From: JBBQYD01 sp942493075
GTDB lineage: Bacteria > Verrucomicrobiota > Verrucomicrobiia > Limisphaerales > UBA8199
Direction: 5' to 3'
Length of the DNA: 64,000 nt
Assembly (NCBI GenBank): GCA_942493075.1
Contig: OW818681.1
Coordinates: 3,596,001 to 3,660,000, forward strand
A program made the position numbers and the translations under genes. Each line of letters begins with the position of its first letter. Position 1 is the stretch's first letter. A model generated the notes under the pieces. That model was given only the letters and a program-made list of their open reading frames with translations, was not told the DNA's origin and did not search any database. Shown here one piece after another: positions 9,436 through 18,510 of this stretch.

Positions 9436-11898
9436 ATGGTGTCACTAAAACCGCAAATCCTCGGGTCTCGCGCTCCTGTTGGACCACGCTCTAGTTCCCT
9501 CAGAATCATCCGCTCCGCCGGGTTAGCCGTTCTATCGTTGCTTCTCGCAGCCCAGGTTTCCGGGGAAACCGCGGCATCAAAGAAGACCAACTTAGCTGTA
9601 TCCAACCGAATTCCGGCGATTGATGAACTGGGGTATTTGCCGCCTCAAAATTCTGTTTCAGCTCTGAACCCGCCCTCTCTGGCGTGGGTCCACGAACCCC
9701 GCGCAAGCGGCTACATTTTGCAGTGGAGCCAAGCCTCCGATTTCGCCGGAGCAGTTAGTGTTTCCAACCTTTGGCTGAATTGCTACACGCATAACCAGCC
9801 TCTTGCCCCAGGAAAATATTGGTGGCGGTACTGTTTCTTCACCACCGATGGTGCGTTTTCCTCCTGGAGTGAGACCAGAAGTTTTGCAATCAATGCAGAC
9901 GCCCTACCGTTTCCCAAACCATCGATCGAAGAGTGCCGCAAACTCCTTCCATCCAGCCATCCCCGGCTGCTCCTAAGACCGGAGGATTTGCCGCGTCTGA
10001 GGCAGTTGACCAATGGCGCCTATGCCGCACAGTTCCAGCAACTGTATAAGACTGCTGAAAAACTCAGCGTCTCTGAACCTCCGGCTGAGCCCACCAACCG
10101 TGGTTCGGCAACTAACAAGAAGGACCTTGAGGCCCTAAAGAATTGGTGGCCGAACCGTGAGCGCGCGGTTCAGGCCTGCAATGAGGCCGAAACGATCGCC
10201 TTTGTTTACATGCTCACGGGCGAACGGCGCTTCGGAGAGGCAGCCCGGAAAAGAGTCCTTGCACTGGCGGCTTGGAATCCCGATGGGCCGACTAACTTTA
10301 AGTTAAACTGTGAAGCGGCCAAGCCTTTGCTCCATCTGCTGGCGCGCGCATACGATTGGTCGTACGATGCCTATACCACCGAGGACCGAGACCGAATTCA
10401 GAAAGCAATCACTCGGCGGATTCGTGATGCTTGGGTGAGCGGTGAAGTCGGTGGGGGAACTGGCCACATCAATCGGCCTTACAATAGCCACGGTAATCGC
10501 ACCTGGCACAAGATTGGCGAGAGCGGAATCGTGTTCCTGGGCGAGATCCCGGAAGCAGAGCGATGGCTCGACTACGCGCTAAACAAGTACTACACCTGTT
10601 ATCCGGTATGGGCCGATGATGACGGCGGATGGCACGAGGGACTATCCTATTTCGGGGGATACATGGGTAAAGCAGTGTGGTGGTTTCAGGCCGCGCAGGC
10701 AGGATTGGAAATCGATCCCTATAAGAAGCCGGTTCTGAGCAGTCTGTGCGATTTCCCGCTCTATTTGGCACCGCCGCACACTCCTAATATGGGTTTTGGC
10801 GACCTGTCCTATCGCGGTGAAGTCCCTGCAAGCTGGGGAAGCTTCATGGAATATTTCGTCCGCGCCGGGTCAGCGCATGGAGCGGAAAATGCCCCTTATT
10901 GGCAATGGTGGTTCGAACAATGGAAACTACGTCCGACCACTGGTGGCTTAGGTTTTCTGCACGCGCTTAACCTGCCTAAGACACCCGTGGCCAAAGCACC
11001 AATCGATTTGCCGCAATCCAAGGTTTTCGAAGGGATCGGGGTTGCCAGCCTCCACACGACCCTGCTGGACAGCCGGGACGATGTTCATCTCCTGTTCAAG
11101 TCCTCGCCACGTGGTTCAGCCAGTCATGGGCATAACCCTCAGAACACATTTCAACTGAATGCTTATGGCGACGCCTTGTTGACGACTTGCGTTTACAGGG
11201 ATTATCACGGAAGCGAGTTTCACACCAAATGGGCTCATCAGACGGTGGCGCACAATGGCGTTTTAGTGAATGGCAAGGGACAGTTGGCGCACCACGCCCG
11301 ATCAAAGGGGCGGATCACGGCTGCCAAATTGGGAGAGGAGTTTGATTATGTTGCTGGTGATGCGACCGAGGCCTACGAAGGCCGGCTTTTACGGGCCCAT
11401 CGGCATATTCTGTTTCTGAAACCTGGACTCATTGTCATCTTTGACGATCTGGCCGCGCCAGAGCCATCTGACTACCAATTCATGCTACACGCCTTATCAG
11501 AGTTTAAGCTCGGAGAAACAGGGACAGCCGCCGTGCAACAGCCTCAGTCAGGCGCGCTCATTCGGTATCTCCCATCATCAAAGCTGAAGTTTCGTCAGTG
11601 GGACGGCTTTGAACCAAAAACGATTCGGGGCAGTTTTCCAAACCAATGGCACCTTGAAGCCTCAACCGCAGACAAATCCAAGGAACTGACCATGCTAACC
11701 GTCATCGCTCCGCATCGAGGAAGTCTCTCACCAAAGCTTGCCTGTTCACGTCTTGAGACTGAAACAGCCATTGGCGCACAGATCGAGATTGATGGTACGT
11801 CCTGGCTGGTCGGCTTTAGAAAACATGCGGCGGTTGCCGCAGAACTCAAAGGGATAACCTTTGAAGATTCGTTCGTCGTTAAAAAACTCAGCAATTGA
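9436..11898 (+). CDS. DUF4962 / heparinase II-III-like secreted polysaccharide lyase candidate
   Basis: This 820-aa protein has a signal anchor or peptide around residues 27-43 after a basic N-terminus. A Fn3-like domain (~55-150) follows, then an alpha/alpha-toroid resembling DUF4962 (~160-520, with NRPYNSHGNRTWHKIG near 345-360) and a C-terminal heparinase II/III-type beta-sandwich (~545-815, with SASHGHN near 559). This layout matches oligo-alginate or heparin-type lyases that cleave uronic-acid polysaccharides by beta-elimination. His and Tyr residues suited to catalysis are present but not assigned. It begins a plus-strand pair with the acetylesterase gene 10 bp downstream. A uronate-cleaving role fits the rhamnosidase and beta-helix neighbours. 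Confidence 0.8.
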   Translation: MVSLKPQILGSRAPVGPRSSSLRIIRSAGLAVLSLLLAAQVSGETAASKKTNLAVSNRIPAIDELGYLPPQNSVSALNPPSLAWVHEPRASGYILQWSQASDFAGAVSVSNLWLNCYTHNQPLAPGKYWWRYCFFTTDGAFSSWSETRSFAINADALPFPKPSIEECRKLLPSSHPRLLLRPEDLPRLRQLTNGAYAAQFQQLYKTAEKLSVSEPPAEPTNRGSATNKKDLEALKNWWPNRERAVQACNEAETIAFVYMLTGERRFGEAARKRVLALAAWNPDGPTNFKLNCEAAKPLLHLLARAYDWSYDAYTTEDRDRIQKAITRRIRDAWVSGEVGGGTGHINRPYNSHGNRTWHKIGESGIVFLGEIPEAERWLDYALNKYYTCYPVWADDDGGWHEGLSYFGGYMGKAVWWFQAAQAGLEIDPYKKPVLSSLCDFPLYLAPPHTPNMGFGDLSYRGEVPASWGSFMEYFVRAGSAHGAENAPYWQWWFEQWKLRPTTGGLGFLHALNLPKTPVAKAPIDLPQSKVFEGIGVASLHTTLLDSRDDVHLLFKSSPRGSASHGHNPQNTFQLNAYGDALLTTCVYRDYHGSEFHTKWAHQTVAHNGVLVNGKGQLAHHARSKGRITAAKLGEEFDYVAGDATEAYEGRLLRAHRHILFLKPGLIVIFDDLAAPEPSDYQFMLHALSEFKLGETGTAAVQQPQSGALIRYLPSSKLKFRQWDGFEPKTIRGSFPNQWHLEASTADKSKELTMLTVIAPHRGSLSPKLACSRLETETAIGAQIEIDGTSWLVGFRKHAAVAAELKGITFEDSFVVKKLSN

Positions 11899-11908
11899 AT
11901 CCCGGCAC

Positions 11909-13420
11909 ATGAAGACCAGATATGCTCGAATCCAGATTGTCACACTGCTGTTCAGCCTGACGCTGAACTCCGAAGCGGAAGTCAGTTTGCCGGACCTATT
12001 CTCCTCGGGGGCTGTCCTTCAGCAAGGCAAGCCCGTGCCGGTGTGGGGCACCGCAACAAAAGGGGAAAAGGTCACTGTCAGTTTCCAGGACCAGAAGGTA
12101 GAAACGACTGCGAACGAGGATGGGAACTGGCGACTAAAGCTGCAACCGCTCAAACCAGGTGGGCCTTTTCGCCTGGTCGTTAAAGGCGAGAACACCGTTA
12201 CCGTGGAAGGTGTATTGGTTGGAGAGGTTTGGCTTTGCAGTGGTCAATCCAACATGGGGTTCACTTTGGCACGTGCGCACAACGCGGCTGATGCGATTGC
12301 CCAGGCCAACGATCCCCAGCTAAGACTTTTCGAAGTGCCCCGAGAGGCAACCGATGTGCCCAAAACCTCTGTGTCAGGACAATGGCGGCCAGTCACACCA
12401 GCAACAATTTCAAATTTTTCAGCGGTTGCTTACTTTTTTGGACGCGACCTGCGGAAGCAGCTAAAGGTGCCAGTCGGCCTGGTTTGGTCCGCGGTAGGCG
12501 GCACCCCAGCAGAAGCATGGACTTCCAGGGAAACACTATCCGCTGATTCCGAATTGAGGAAGCTCATGGAAACTCTTGAAACCGCCGTTAAGAACTATGA
12601 TCCCGCCAAGGCCAAAGCGGCCCGTGCAAGTGCTCTAAAACGTCACAAAACCGCGGTGGAGAAGGCTAAAACGGAAGGCAAACCCGTTCCGGCGGCACCT
12701 CGGGCCCAGACAGATCCCGCCACTTCCCTGAGAAGGCCGACCGGGCTGTACAACGCCATGATTGCGCCCCTGTGTCCGTACAGCATCGCGGGCGTCATCT
12801 GGTATCAAGGCGAAGCCAACTCTGCCCGTGCAGCGGAGTATCAACGTCTCTTTCCTGCGATGATTGGCAGTTGGCGTCAGAAATGGGGTCAGGGAGACTT
12901 TCCTTTCCTTTTTGTGCAGATAGCACCGCACGAACGAATGACGCCGGAAATCAGGGAGGCTCAGATGTTGACCTGGAGGAAGACGCCAAAAACCGCCATG
13001 GTTGTAACCACCGATGTCGGGGAGGCCACGGACATCCATCCGACCCGGAAGGAACCGGTGGGTGCACGTTTGGCGCTCGCAGCTCGCGCGGTTGCCTATG
13101 GTGAGAAAATCGAATACATGGGCCCAGTTTACGAATCGATGCAGGTGCAGGCCGATCAGGCAATCCTTACCTTCTCACATGCCGGCTCCGGGCTCATGGC
13201 TAAAGGCGGTGAGTTGCGAGGGTTCGCTATTGCCGGGGAGAGTGGCCAGTTCACCGCGGCCAAAGCTCAGATCGATGGAAACAAAATCATCGTTTCAAGC
13301 GAAGCGGTTCAGATTCCAAAGGCCGTTCGCTACGGCTGGGCGAACACTCCTGAAGTGAACTTGTTTAACCGCGAGGGATTGCCCGCCTCACCTTTCAGGA
13401 CCGATCCAGAAAACCAGTAG
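11909..13420 (+). CDS. Sialate O-acetylesterase-like SGNH esterase, secreted
   Basis: This 503-aa protein has an N-terminal signal peptide (~1-23) starting at the ATG at 11909; a longer frame from 11861 overlaps the upstream gene and is less likely. An N-terminal beta-sandwich is followed by the SGNH catalytic core: CSGQSNM with Ser114, then GGTPAEAW, and a C-terminal D-x-H pair in DIHPTRK. An insertion rich in Lys and Ala (~210-255) sits between the Ser and Gly blocks. The family removes O-acetyl groups from sugars. In polysaccharide clusters it usually strips acetyl groups from plant-type glycans, so true sialate activity is unlikely. It lies 10 bp after the lyase-like gene and is probably co-transcribed. 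Confidence 0.88.
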   Translation: MKTRYARIQIVTLLFSLTLNSEAEVSLPDLFSSGAVLQQGKPVPVWGTATKGEKVTVSFQDQKVETTANEDGNWRLKLQPLKPGGPFRLVVKGENTVTVEGVLVGEVWLCSGQSNMGFTLARAHNAADAIAQANDPQLRLFEVPREATDVPKTSVSGQWRPVTPATISNFSAVAYFFGRDLRKQLKVPVGLVWSAVGGTPAEAWTSRETLSADSELRKLMETLETAVKNYDPAKAKAARASALKRHKTAVEKAKTEGKPVPAAPRAQTDPATSLRRPTGLYNAMIAPLCPYSIAGVIWYQGEANSARAAEYQRLFPAMIGSWRQKWGQGDFPFLFVQIAPHERMTPEIREAQMLTWRKTPKTAMVVTTDVGEATDIHPTRKEPVGARLALAARAVAYGEKIEYMGPVYESMQVQADQAILTFSHAGSGLMAKGGELRGFAIAGESGQFTAAKAQIDGNKIIVSSEAVQIPKAVRYGWANTPEVNLFNREGLPASPFRTDPENQ

Positions 13421-13460
13421 CGCGTAGAAATGCCCCGCCACTGAATTGCTGGTCTATTGC

Positions 13461-15557
13461 TCATTGTCGGAGACGCGCAGATCCGCCTTCTGCCGCGCCC
13501 GGGATCTGGTTGTCCTTCACAACAACATGAACACAATCCTGCAGTTGGAGCCAGTTGGCGCCTGAGGTGTTGGTAATGCCCACATGATTCGGCGCAGCGG
13601 CGGGGTAATCGATGCTGTTACCCTGGATTTTCAGGCCATCGACGTTGTGGATGATGAGCGGAGTAGTCGAAGTGCGGGCGAAGTCGTTGCCGGTAATCGT
13701 CAGATTCGTGACCGGTCTGGCTCCGAAACGGCGCGCGTTGCTGCCGCCCCCCGGTGGGTGCATGGAGATGCTGATCGCTGCGCCGTCCGGAGGCGCATCC
13801 AGGAAGCGGTTGCCGCGAACAATCAAATCACGCGCGAAGGGTCCCTCCATCCACGGTCCCCATGTCTCGAACTGAATCGCAAGCCCGTGCCCGACATTCT
13901 GGAGGGTGTTGTTTTCAATGAGCCCACCCGGCGAACCGTTGATCAAGGTGCGTTGGAAGTTGTCGTGCAGCCAGCAGTTGCGCAGGACAAAACCGCCGGC
14001 CGACCGTTTGCCGTCAAGCACCACGAGGGAGAGAGACGGAAGTTCGAGCGCCTTGTCCAGTTCGACCAATACCTCTCCCTTTGCCCTGTGCTTGTCGCCG
14101 ATCGGTATCGACGGGCCGTTAGTTGCTATCCTGGCAGACATCACTTTGGCAACACCCAATAATTCAATCGAACGTTGATCACGGAACTCGATTCTGTCGC
14201 CCGTCGCGTAAGCACCTTGCAGGTAGTAATGGCGCGCATCCACTCGCTGGACGACCCGCCCGAAACTGCCGTGGATGTTGAGATTGTCATCGGCGCCGTA
14301 GGCCAGTTCACAGCGAATGAGACTTGGGCCGCGGTCGGCGTCGGCGAGGTGGAAGATGTCGGCACCGAACGCATGCAGCCGGTTGGTGTGCGGGCGGCGC
14401 GTGGCGCGAACCCGCCGGTAGATGTGACCGCCCTTGCCTCCGCTCTCGTTCACCGCCATGCCCGGGCTCGACCAGATATTGACGTCCTCAAAGCACATGC
14501 TGGCGCAGTTGACGGAACGCAGCGCGGCACCGGTGCGGATGGTGCCGACGATGTAGTCACCAACATTGAGCGTAGCGGGAATCCCGGCCAACCCGATGTC
14601 GCGGCACTCGATACTCCTGCTGTCCTCCGCGAGTTGCCACTCGCCGGGGCTGTGGCGATGGTTGATGAATTTACCGTCCGCCCTGTAGAACATGAGAGCG
14701 CGATTACCGCCGACCTCAGCTTCACCCTTCGCATCGCGAGGTTCGTAGCCCGCCATGATCGTTGCACGGAGAGTCTTAGTCGTGCGGTCTATCTCAGCGA
14801 CGCGCGCCTGAAACCAGCAAGGGATTGTGAAATCGACGGTCAAGCCCCGCACCGTGACGTTGCGGCAATTCTCGAACAGGAGCGCATGCACCATCGGTGG
14901 CTCAAACCAGAAGGTCACTCCTTCCGCTATGATCTCCAGATCTTCGAGGCCAGACACTGTGGACGCGCGACTCCAATCAGCGTGAAAGAGATAGTCGCCC
15001 GGTGGAATCACGATCTTCCCGCGTTTCGCAATCGAAGCTTCGTGGAGTTTCTTTAGAATCTCCTTTCCCTTTTTCCGCAGAGCAACCTTCTGATCCTCAG
15101 ACCAGACCGGATAGCCGGTCGGCAGATCCGCACGCCAGCGGGAGACGAACGGTTCAGATAAAATCTGATAGGCTGAACGAACACCAACAGGTTCCTGCCC
15201 ACCCGTTACACGGAAATCCACCTTGGAGCCCGCATTAAGATCATACGCCGTAATATCGAACCCATGGCGGATCGAATCCGCCGCACTTAGCTTTTGGTGC
15301 CAAATGGTACGGCCATCAACGTAAACATCAACCTCGGCTTCCCCCTTTATGGAGAGCTTCTGGAAAGAACCGACCAAGCGGACGGTTCCCCCGGCAGGAG
15401 CTGTCCAGACTCGTGTGGCCGGCTGACCTGGCTTCGCTTCGAGGGTAACGGCCATGTTCGCGAGGGCATCGTCAAAATCCATCTTGCCGACCGGATTCGC
15501 ACCCATCCCAATTAATGGGAAGAGCGCGAGGAGGAAATACGTTTTCACCATTTTCAT
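13461..15557 (-). CDS. Secreted parallel beta-helix protein with DDxxNxHG motif (GH110-like)
   Basis: From the ATG at 15557 the protein is 698 aa with a signal peptide (~1-20); an upstream in-frame start at 15596 would put 13 residues before it. A small beta-sandwich-like N-domain (~25-130) precedes a long right-handed beta-helix. The motif ADDNLNIHG (~422-430) resembles the paired-Asp motif of GH110 alpha-1,3-galactosidases and related beta-helix glycosidases. It may remove galactose-type side chains, but the family assignment is tentative. It converges on the acetylesterase gene with a 40-bp gap that holds no clear terminator. Confidence 0.75.
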   Translation of the reverse strand: MKMVKTYFLLALFPLIGMGANPVGKMDFDDALANMAVTLEAKPGQPATRVWTAPAGGTVRLVGSFQKLSIKGEAEVDVYVDGRTIWHQKLSAADSIRHGFDITAYDLNAGSKVDFRVTGGQEPVGVRSAYQILSEPFVSRWRADLPTGYPVWSEDQKVALRKKGKEILKKLHEASIAKRGKIVIPPGDYLFHADWSRASTVSGLEDLEIIAEGVTFWFEPPMVHALLFENCRNVTVRGLTVDFTIPCWFQARVAEIDRTTKTLRATIMAGYEPRDAKGEAEVGGNRALMFYRADGKFINHRHSPGEWQLAEDSRSIECRDIGLAGIPATLNVGDYIVGTIRTGAALRSVNCASMCFEDVNIWSSPGMAVNESGGKGGHIYRRVRATRRPHTNRLHAFGADIFHLADADRGPSLIRCELAYGADDNLNIHGSFGRVVQRVDARHYYLQGAYATGDRIEFRDQRSIELLGVAKVMSARIATNGPSIPIGDKHRAKGEVLVELDKALELPSLSLVVLDGKRSAGGFVLRNCWLHDNFQRTLINGSPGGLIENNTLQNVGHGLAIQFETWGPWMEGPFARDLIVRGNRFLDAPPDGAAISISMHPPGGGSNARRFGARPVTNLTITGNDFARTSTTPLIIHNVDGLKIQGNSIDYPAAAPNHVGITNTSGANWLQLQDCVHVVVKDNQIPGAAEGGSARLRQ

Positions 15558-15689
15558 TGAAGAGTTAGAGGCGGGAATGCCTTGATACCAAGTCATAGGT
15601 CTTTGCTGAAAGCCTTCCGAGAGTATTCATAGGACTGATGGAGTCAAGGCGGGGACAATCTTCGAGAATGGTGGCAGTCTTCAGCCGCG

Positions 15690-15960
15690 GCGATCTGTCC
15701 TATCTGCGGATAAACCTCCGAAGGACTGCGGCACAACCCTGTTCAGGGTAGTGGATTCGGGCGGCTTGGTCCCAGGGTAGATCGTTCCGCGCCTCCGCTT
15801 CGCTGCGGCTCGAAAACGATCAACCCCGGGCTTTGGGGCACAATCCCGTTGGGATTGGAAAGGCAATATCGAGGCCGTATGAGGCGTCTGCGTTGTTCGG
15901 ACTCGGCGGCCCCAGGCGCATGGTCTTACAACTCGGTCCCGCAGCCCTTGTTGAGGGTTC
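15690..15960. repeat. Degenerate dispersed-repeat-like segment
   Basis: The 487-bp gap between the beta-helix gene and ilvD has no supportable gene. Its middle contains short hairpins, such as CAATCCC-GTT-GGGATTG at 15841-15857 and CCCC/GGGG arms just before it. The broken reading frames are rich in Arg, Pro and Gly. I associate this look with dispersed non-coding repeats of Verrucomicrobia and Planctomycetes that are often mis-called as small ORFs. Only one copy lies in this window, so its repeated nature is unproven. Confidence 0.35.
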
Positions 15961-15992
15961 CCCACCACCAACTGTGTTGCGTCCCGAAAACC

Positions 15993-16025
15993 AAAAACGC
16001 CAGATCCCTGGTGGGGGCTGGCGTT
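15993..16025 (-). terminator. Rho-independent terminator after ilvD
   Basis: On the minus strand the arms AACGCCAG and CTGGCGTT form an 8-bp stem with a GC-rich loop (possible inner CCC/GGG pairs), ending in a TTTTT run. It starts 20 bp after the ilvD stop codon. Confidence 0.7.
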
Positions 16026-16044
16026 GAGATAAAGAGGGGCGAAA

Positions 16045-18306
16045 CTAGGTTAGAATGCCACCCTGGCTGGAGTTGCTGACCAGCTTTTGGTAACGCGCCA
16101 GCCACCCATTCAGCTCGCGCTTAACCGGCTGCCAGGTTTGACGCCGCTGGGCCAGGTCCTCCTCAGCAACCAGGATGTCGATTAGGCGATTTGGAAAATC
16201 GATCCGCAAACGGTCCCCGTCCTTTAACAGGCCGATCGGACCGCCTTCCGCCGCCTCAGGAGAAACGTGACCGATGCACGCTCCAGCGGTGCCGCCGCTG
16301 AACCGTCCGTCCGTTACGAGGGCCACCTTATCTCCAAGGCCCATGCCGACGATGTAGCTGGTCGGGGAAAGCATTTCCTGCATGCCCGGGCCGCCCTTCG
16401 GCCCTTCATTGCGGATGATCACGACGTTTCCTGCGGAAACCTTCCCGCCTAAAATGCCCGCGCACGCATCATCCTGGCTCTCGAAAATCACGCACGGACC
16501 TTCGAACACGAAGCTTGGTCCGCAGTTGGCTTTGAAGGCATCGCTGATCCCCGCCGTCTTGACAACCGATCCTTCCGGGGCCAATTGGCCGTAAAGAATG
16601 GAAAGACCACCGTCCGCAGTATAGGCCGTTTCTTTCGTGCGGATACAATCCTGGGGATTGAACATGAACGCCGAATCATATGGCATCAAGCCGCTGGCTT
16701 GCACCTGATCCAATGAGGCTGGCCGATAATCGTGATAAGCCTTGGTGATTTCCCAATTGCGAAGCCGTCCTGTGCGGACCAGGCAGAGCAACTTCTTCTC
16801 ACCGTTCTTTTCATACTGCCAAATCATGAGTACCGGTGAGCCTTTAAGCAGCCCCAGTTCGGCACGAACCAGGCCTTTGAATTCTGTCAGCTTTGCCTTG
16901 AGCCCGGCCTCAATTTCCGCCTGGCCTTTCCACGTGAGCTCCTCGCTGACCTGTAACTCGCCATCCGAGGCGAACAATAGCGCGACGGAGCTTGCATCAG
17001 CGGCGTTAAAGGCCGCGGCAAACCGCCAGAGGGTGATTCCACGGGGATCGGCCGGCAGGAACAGCAACGGCTTGGGCACCAAGTTCCCACTTTCAGTTCT
17101 TGCAGCGGGTCCCATCTTATCGGCCGGATCAAGCACCAGTGCGGAGCAACCGGAGATCCGGCTTGCCTTTGCCCAGGGAGTGCAGTTGGGAGAACGAATA
17201 TCCCACTCATCGATGTTTTCGCCGATGGTTTTACCTGTGACCGTCATGCAACCGGCATTGAGTGCGCCCATGCGCTTGAGCTCACCCAGAATTGTGTGGA
17301 TGCCGCCGGCGCGATGAACGTCCTGCACGTGATAGCTGGACGATGGCGAAACTTTGCAGAGGCAAGGCACGCGACGGGAGATGTCATCGATGCGTTTGAT
17401 GTCATACGCAATACCGGCTTCGCGAGCGATGGCGAGCGTATGTAGAATCGTGTTGGTCGAGCCGCCCATGGCCACATCCAGCATGATGGCGTTATCGAAC
17501 GCCTCCACCGTGGCGATGTCGCGCGGTTTGATATCCTTCTCCACCAGTTTGATGATCGTGCGTGCTGCCCGTTCGTAAAGTGCTTCACGCTCCTTGGAAA
17601 CGGCCAGGATAGTGCCATTCCCGGGCAGTGCGACACCCAACGCCTCACACAAGCAGTTCATGGAATTGGCCGTGAACATGCCGGAACAGGACCCGCAGGT
17701 CGGACATGCGCTTTGTTCCAGTTTCGTGAGCTCTTCGGCGGTAATTTTGCCGGCTTGCAACTCCCCTACCCCTTTGAACACGGAGATTAAATCGGATTTT
17801 TGAGTCGCAGGACGCAGGTGCGCCGGAAGTTCATCATCGGTTTTCTGCTCGGCCACGCCAGCAGCCATTGGGCCGCCACTGACAAAAACTGTCGGGAGGT
17901 TCACCCGCATGGCAGCCATGAGCATTCCCGGGACGATCTTATCACAGTTGGGAATGCACACCATGCCATCGAAGCAATGGGCACGCACCATGGTTTCAAC
18001 GCAATCAGCGATGAGCTCGCGGGATGGCAGAGAATACTTCATGCCGCCGTGGCCCATGGCGATGCCATCATCCACACCGATGGTATTGAAAATAAACGGA
18101 ACTCCGCCTGCTTCCCGTACCAGGCGCTTAACCAGCAGGCCAACCTCATTAAGGTGGGCATGGCCGGGAATGCAGTCCGTGTAGGAGTTGCAGATAGCGA
18201 TGAAAGGCTTTCCCCAATCTTCCTCGCTCAGGATAGATCCGGTGGCTCGCAGCAAGGAGCGGTGCGGTGCGCGTTCGGCACCCAATTTGATAGTATCAGA
18301 TCGCAT
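16045..18306 (-). CDS. ilvD: Dihydroxy-acid dehydratase with an internal NTF2-like insertion
   Basis: IlvD dehydrates 2,3-dihydroxy-isovalerate and its homologue in branched-chain amino acid synthesis, using an Fe-S cluster. Family motifs are intact: VDDGIAMGHGGM (~78-89), PNCDKIVPGM with Cys121, CPTCGSCSGM (201-210), GGSTNT, and in the C-terminal part GPKGGPGMQEML and DGRFSGGT. The protein is 753 aa against ~560-620 for the family. The extra ~150 residues lie at about 385-545, between the HTILGEL/NIDEW region and CIRTKETAYTADGG. Within it, residues ~424-528 (WRFAAAFNAADAS... to ...WEITKAYHDY) look like an NTF2/SnoaL-type fold. The frame is open throughout, so it is an insertion and not a frameshift. 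It faces lexA across 204 bp. Confidence 0.92.
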   Translation of the reverse strand: MRSDTIKLGAERAPHRSLLRATGSILSEEDWGKPFIAICNSYTDCIPGHAHLNEVGLLVKRLVREAGGVPFIFNTIGVDDGIAMGHGGMKYSLPSRELIADCVETMVRAHCFDGMVCIPNCDKIVPGMLMAAMRVNLPTVFVSGGPMAAGVAEQKTDDELPAHLRPATQKSDLISVFKGVGELQAGKITAEELTKLEQSACPTCGSCSGMFTANSMNCLCEALGVALPGNGTILAVSKEREALYERAARTIIKLVEKDIKPRDIATVEAFDNAIMLDVAMGGSTNTILHTLAIAREAGIAYDIKRIDDISRRVPCLCKVSPSSSYHVQDVHRAGGIHTILGELKRMGALNAGCMTVTGKTIGENIDEWDIRSPNCTPWAKASRISGCSALVLDPADKMGPAARTESGNLVPKPLLFLPADPRGITLWRFAAAFNAADASSVALLFASDGELQVSEELTWKGQAEIEAGLKAKLTEFKGLVRAELGLLKGSPVLMIWQYEKNGEKKLLCLVRTGRLRNWEITKAYHDYRPASLDQVQASGLMPYDSAFMFNPQDCIRTKETAYTADGGLSILYGQLAPEGSVVKTAGISDAFKANCGPSFVFEGPCVIFESQDDACAGILGGKVSAGNVVIIRNEGPKGGPGMQEMLSPTSYIVGMGLGDKVALVTDGRFSGGTAGACIGHVSPEAAEGGPIGLLKDGDRLRIDFPNRLIDILVAEEDLAQRRQTWQPVKRELNGWLARYQKLVSNSSQGGILT

Positions 18307-18465
18307 AAGAAACAGATTCGATGTTGTCAGTGTGATATTGCAATCAAAGCAGGGACCCTATCAGATACCTGAGACGCTGTCACGCGCTTCGCCGAGGAAA
18401 ACCAGCACCGCTTTCGTTTACTATGCGGCTGGGCGGCAAGCATCTGCCTCATCAGCTTATTGACT

Positions 18466-18484
18466 TCCAATTGTTTTTATTGGA
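18466..18484. promoter_or_regulatory. Inverted repeat upstream of lexA, possible operator
   Basis: Arms TCCAAT and ATTGGA flank a 7-nt spacer, centred 36 bp before the lexA ATG. A second small palindrome, TGTACA, lies at 18489-18494. Neither matches the TGTTC-N4-GAACA type box I recall for verrucomicrobial LexA, so autoregulation is only a possibility. Confidence 0.3.
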
Positions 18485-18510
18485 CGCTTGTACAGTATCG
18501 AAAGGGCCAC

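Noticed and set aside
14175..15056. Plus-strand 293-codon frame
   Set aside because: It lies fully inside the beta-helix gene, which has a signal peptide and motifs; no family features were seen in the shadow.
15681..15971. Minus-strand 96-codon frame in the gap before ilvD
   Set aside because: It has Arg/Pro-rich composition, no start signal and coincides with hairpin-rich repeat-like DNA.
16045..18306. IlvD length explained by a frameshift or a fusion of two genes
   Set aside because: The frame is open throughout and conserved IlvD blocks lie on both sides of the insert in correct order.
16045..18306. Assignment as 6-phosphogluconate dehydratase (edd) because eda, zwf and pgl are in the window
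   Set aside because: The motifs VDDGIAMGHGGM and GGPGMQEML and the N-terminus fit IlvD, and the gene is not linked to the sugar genes.
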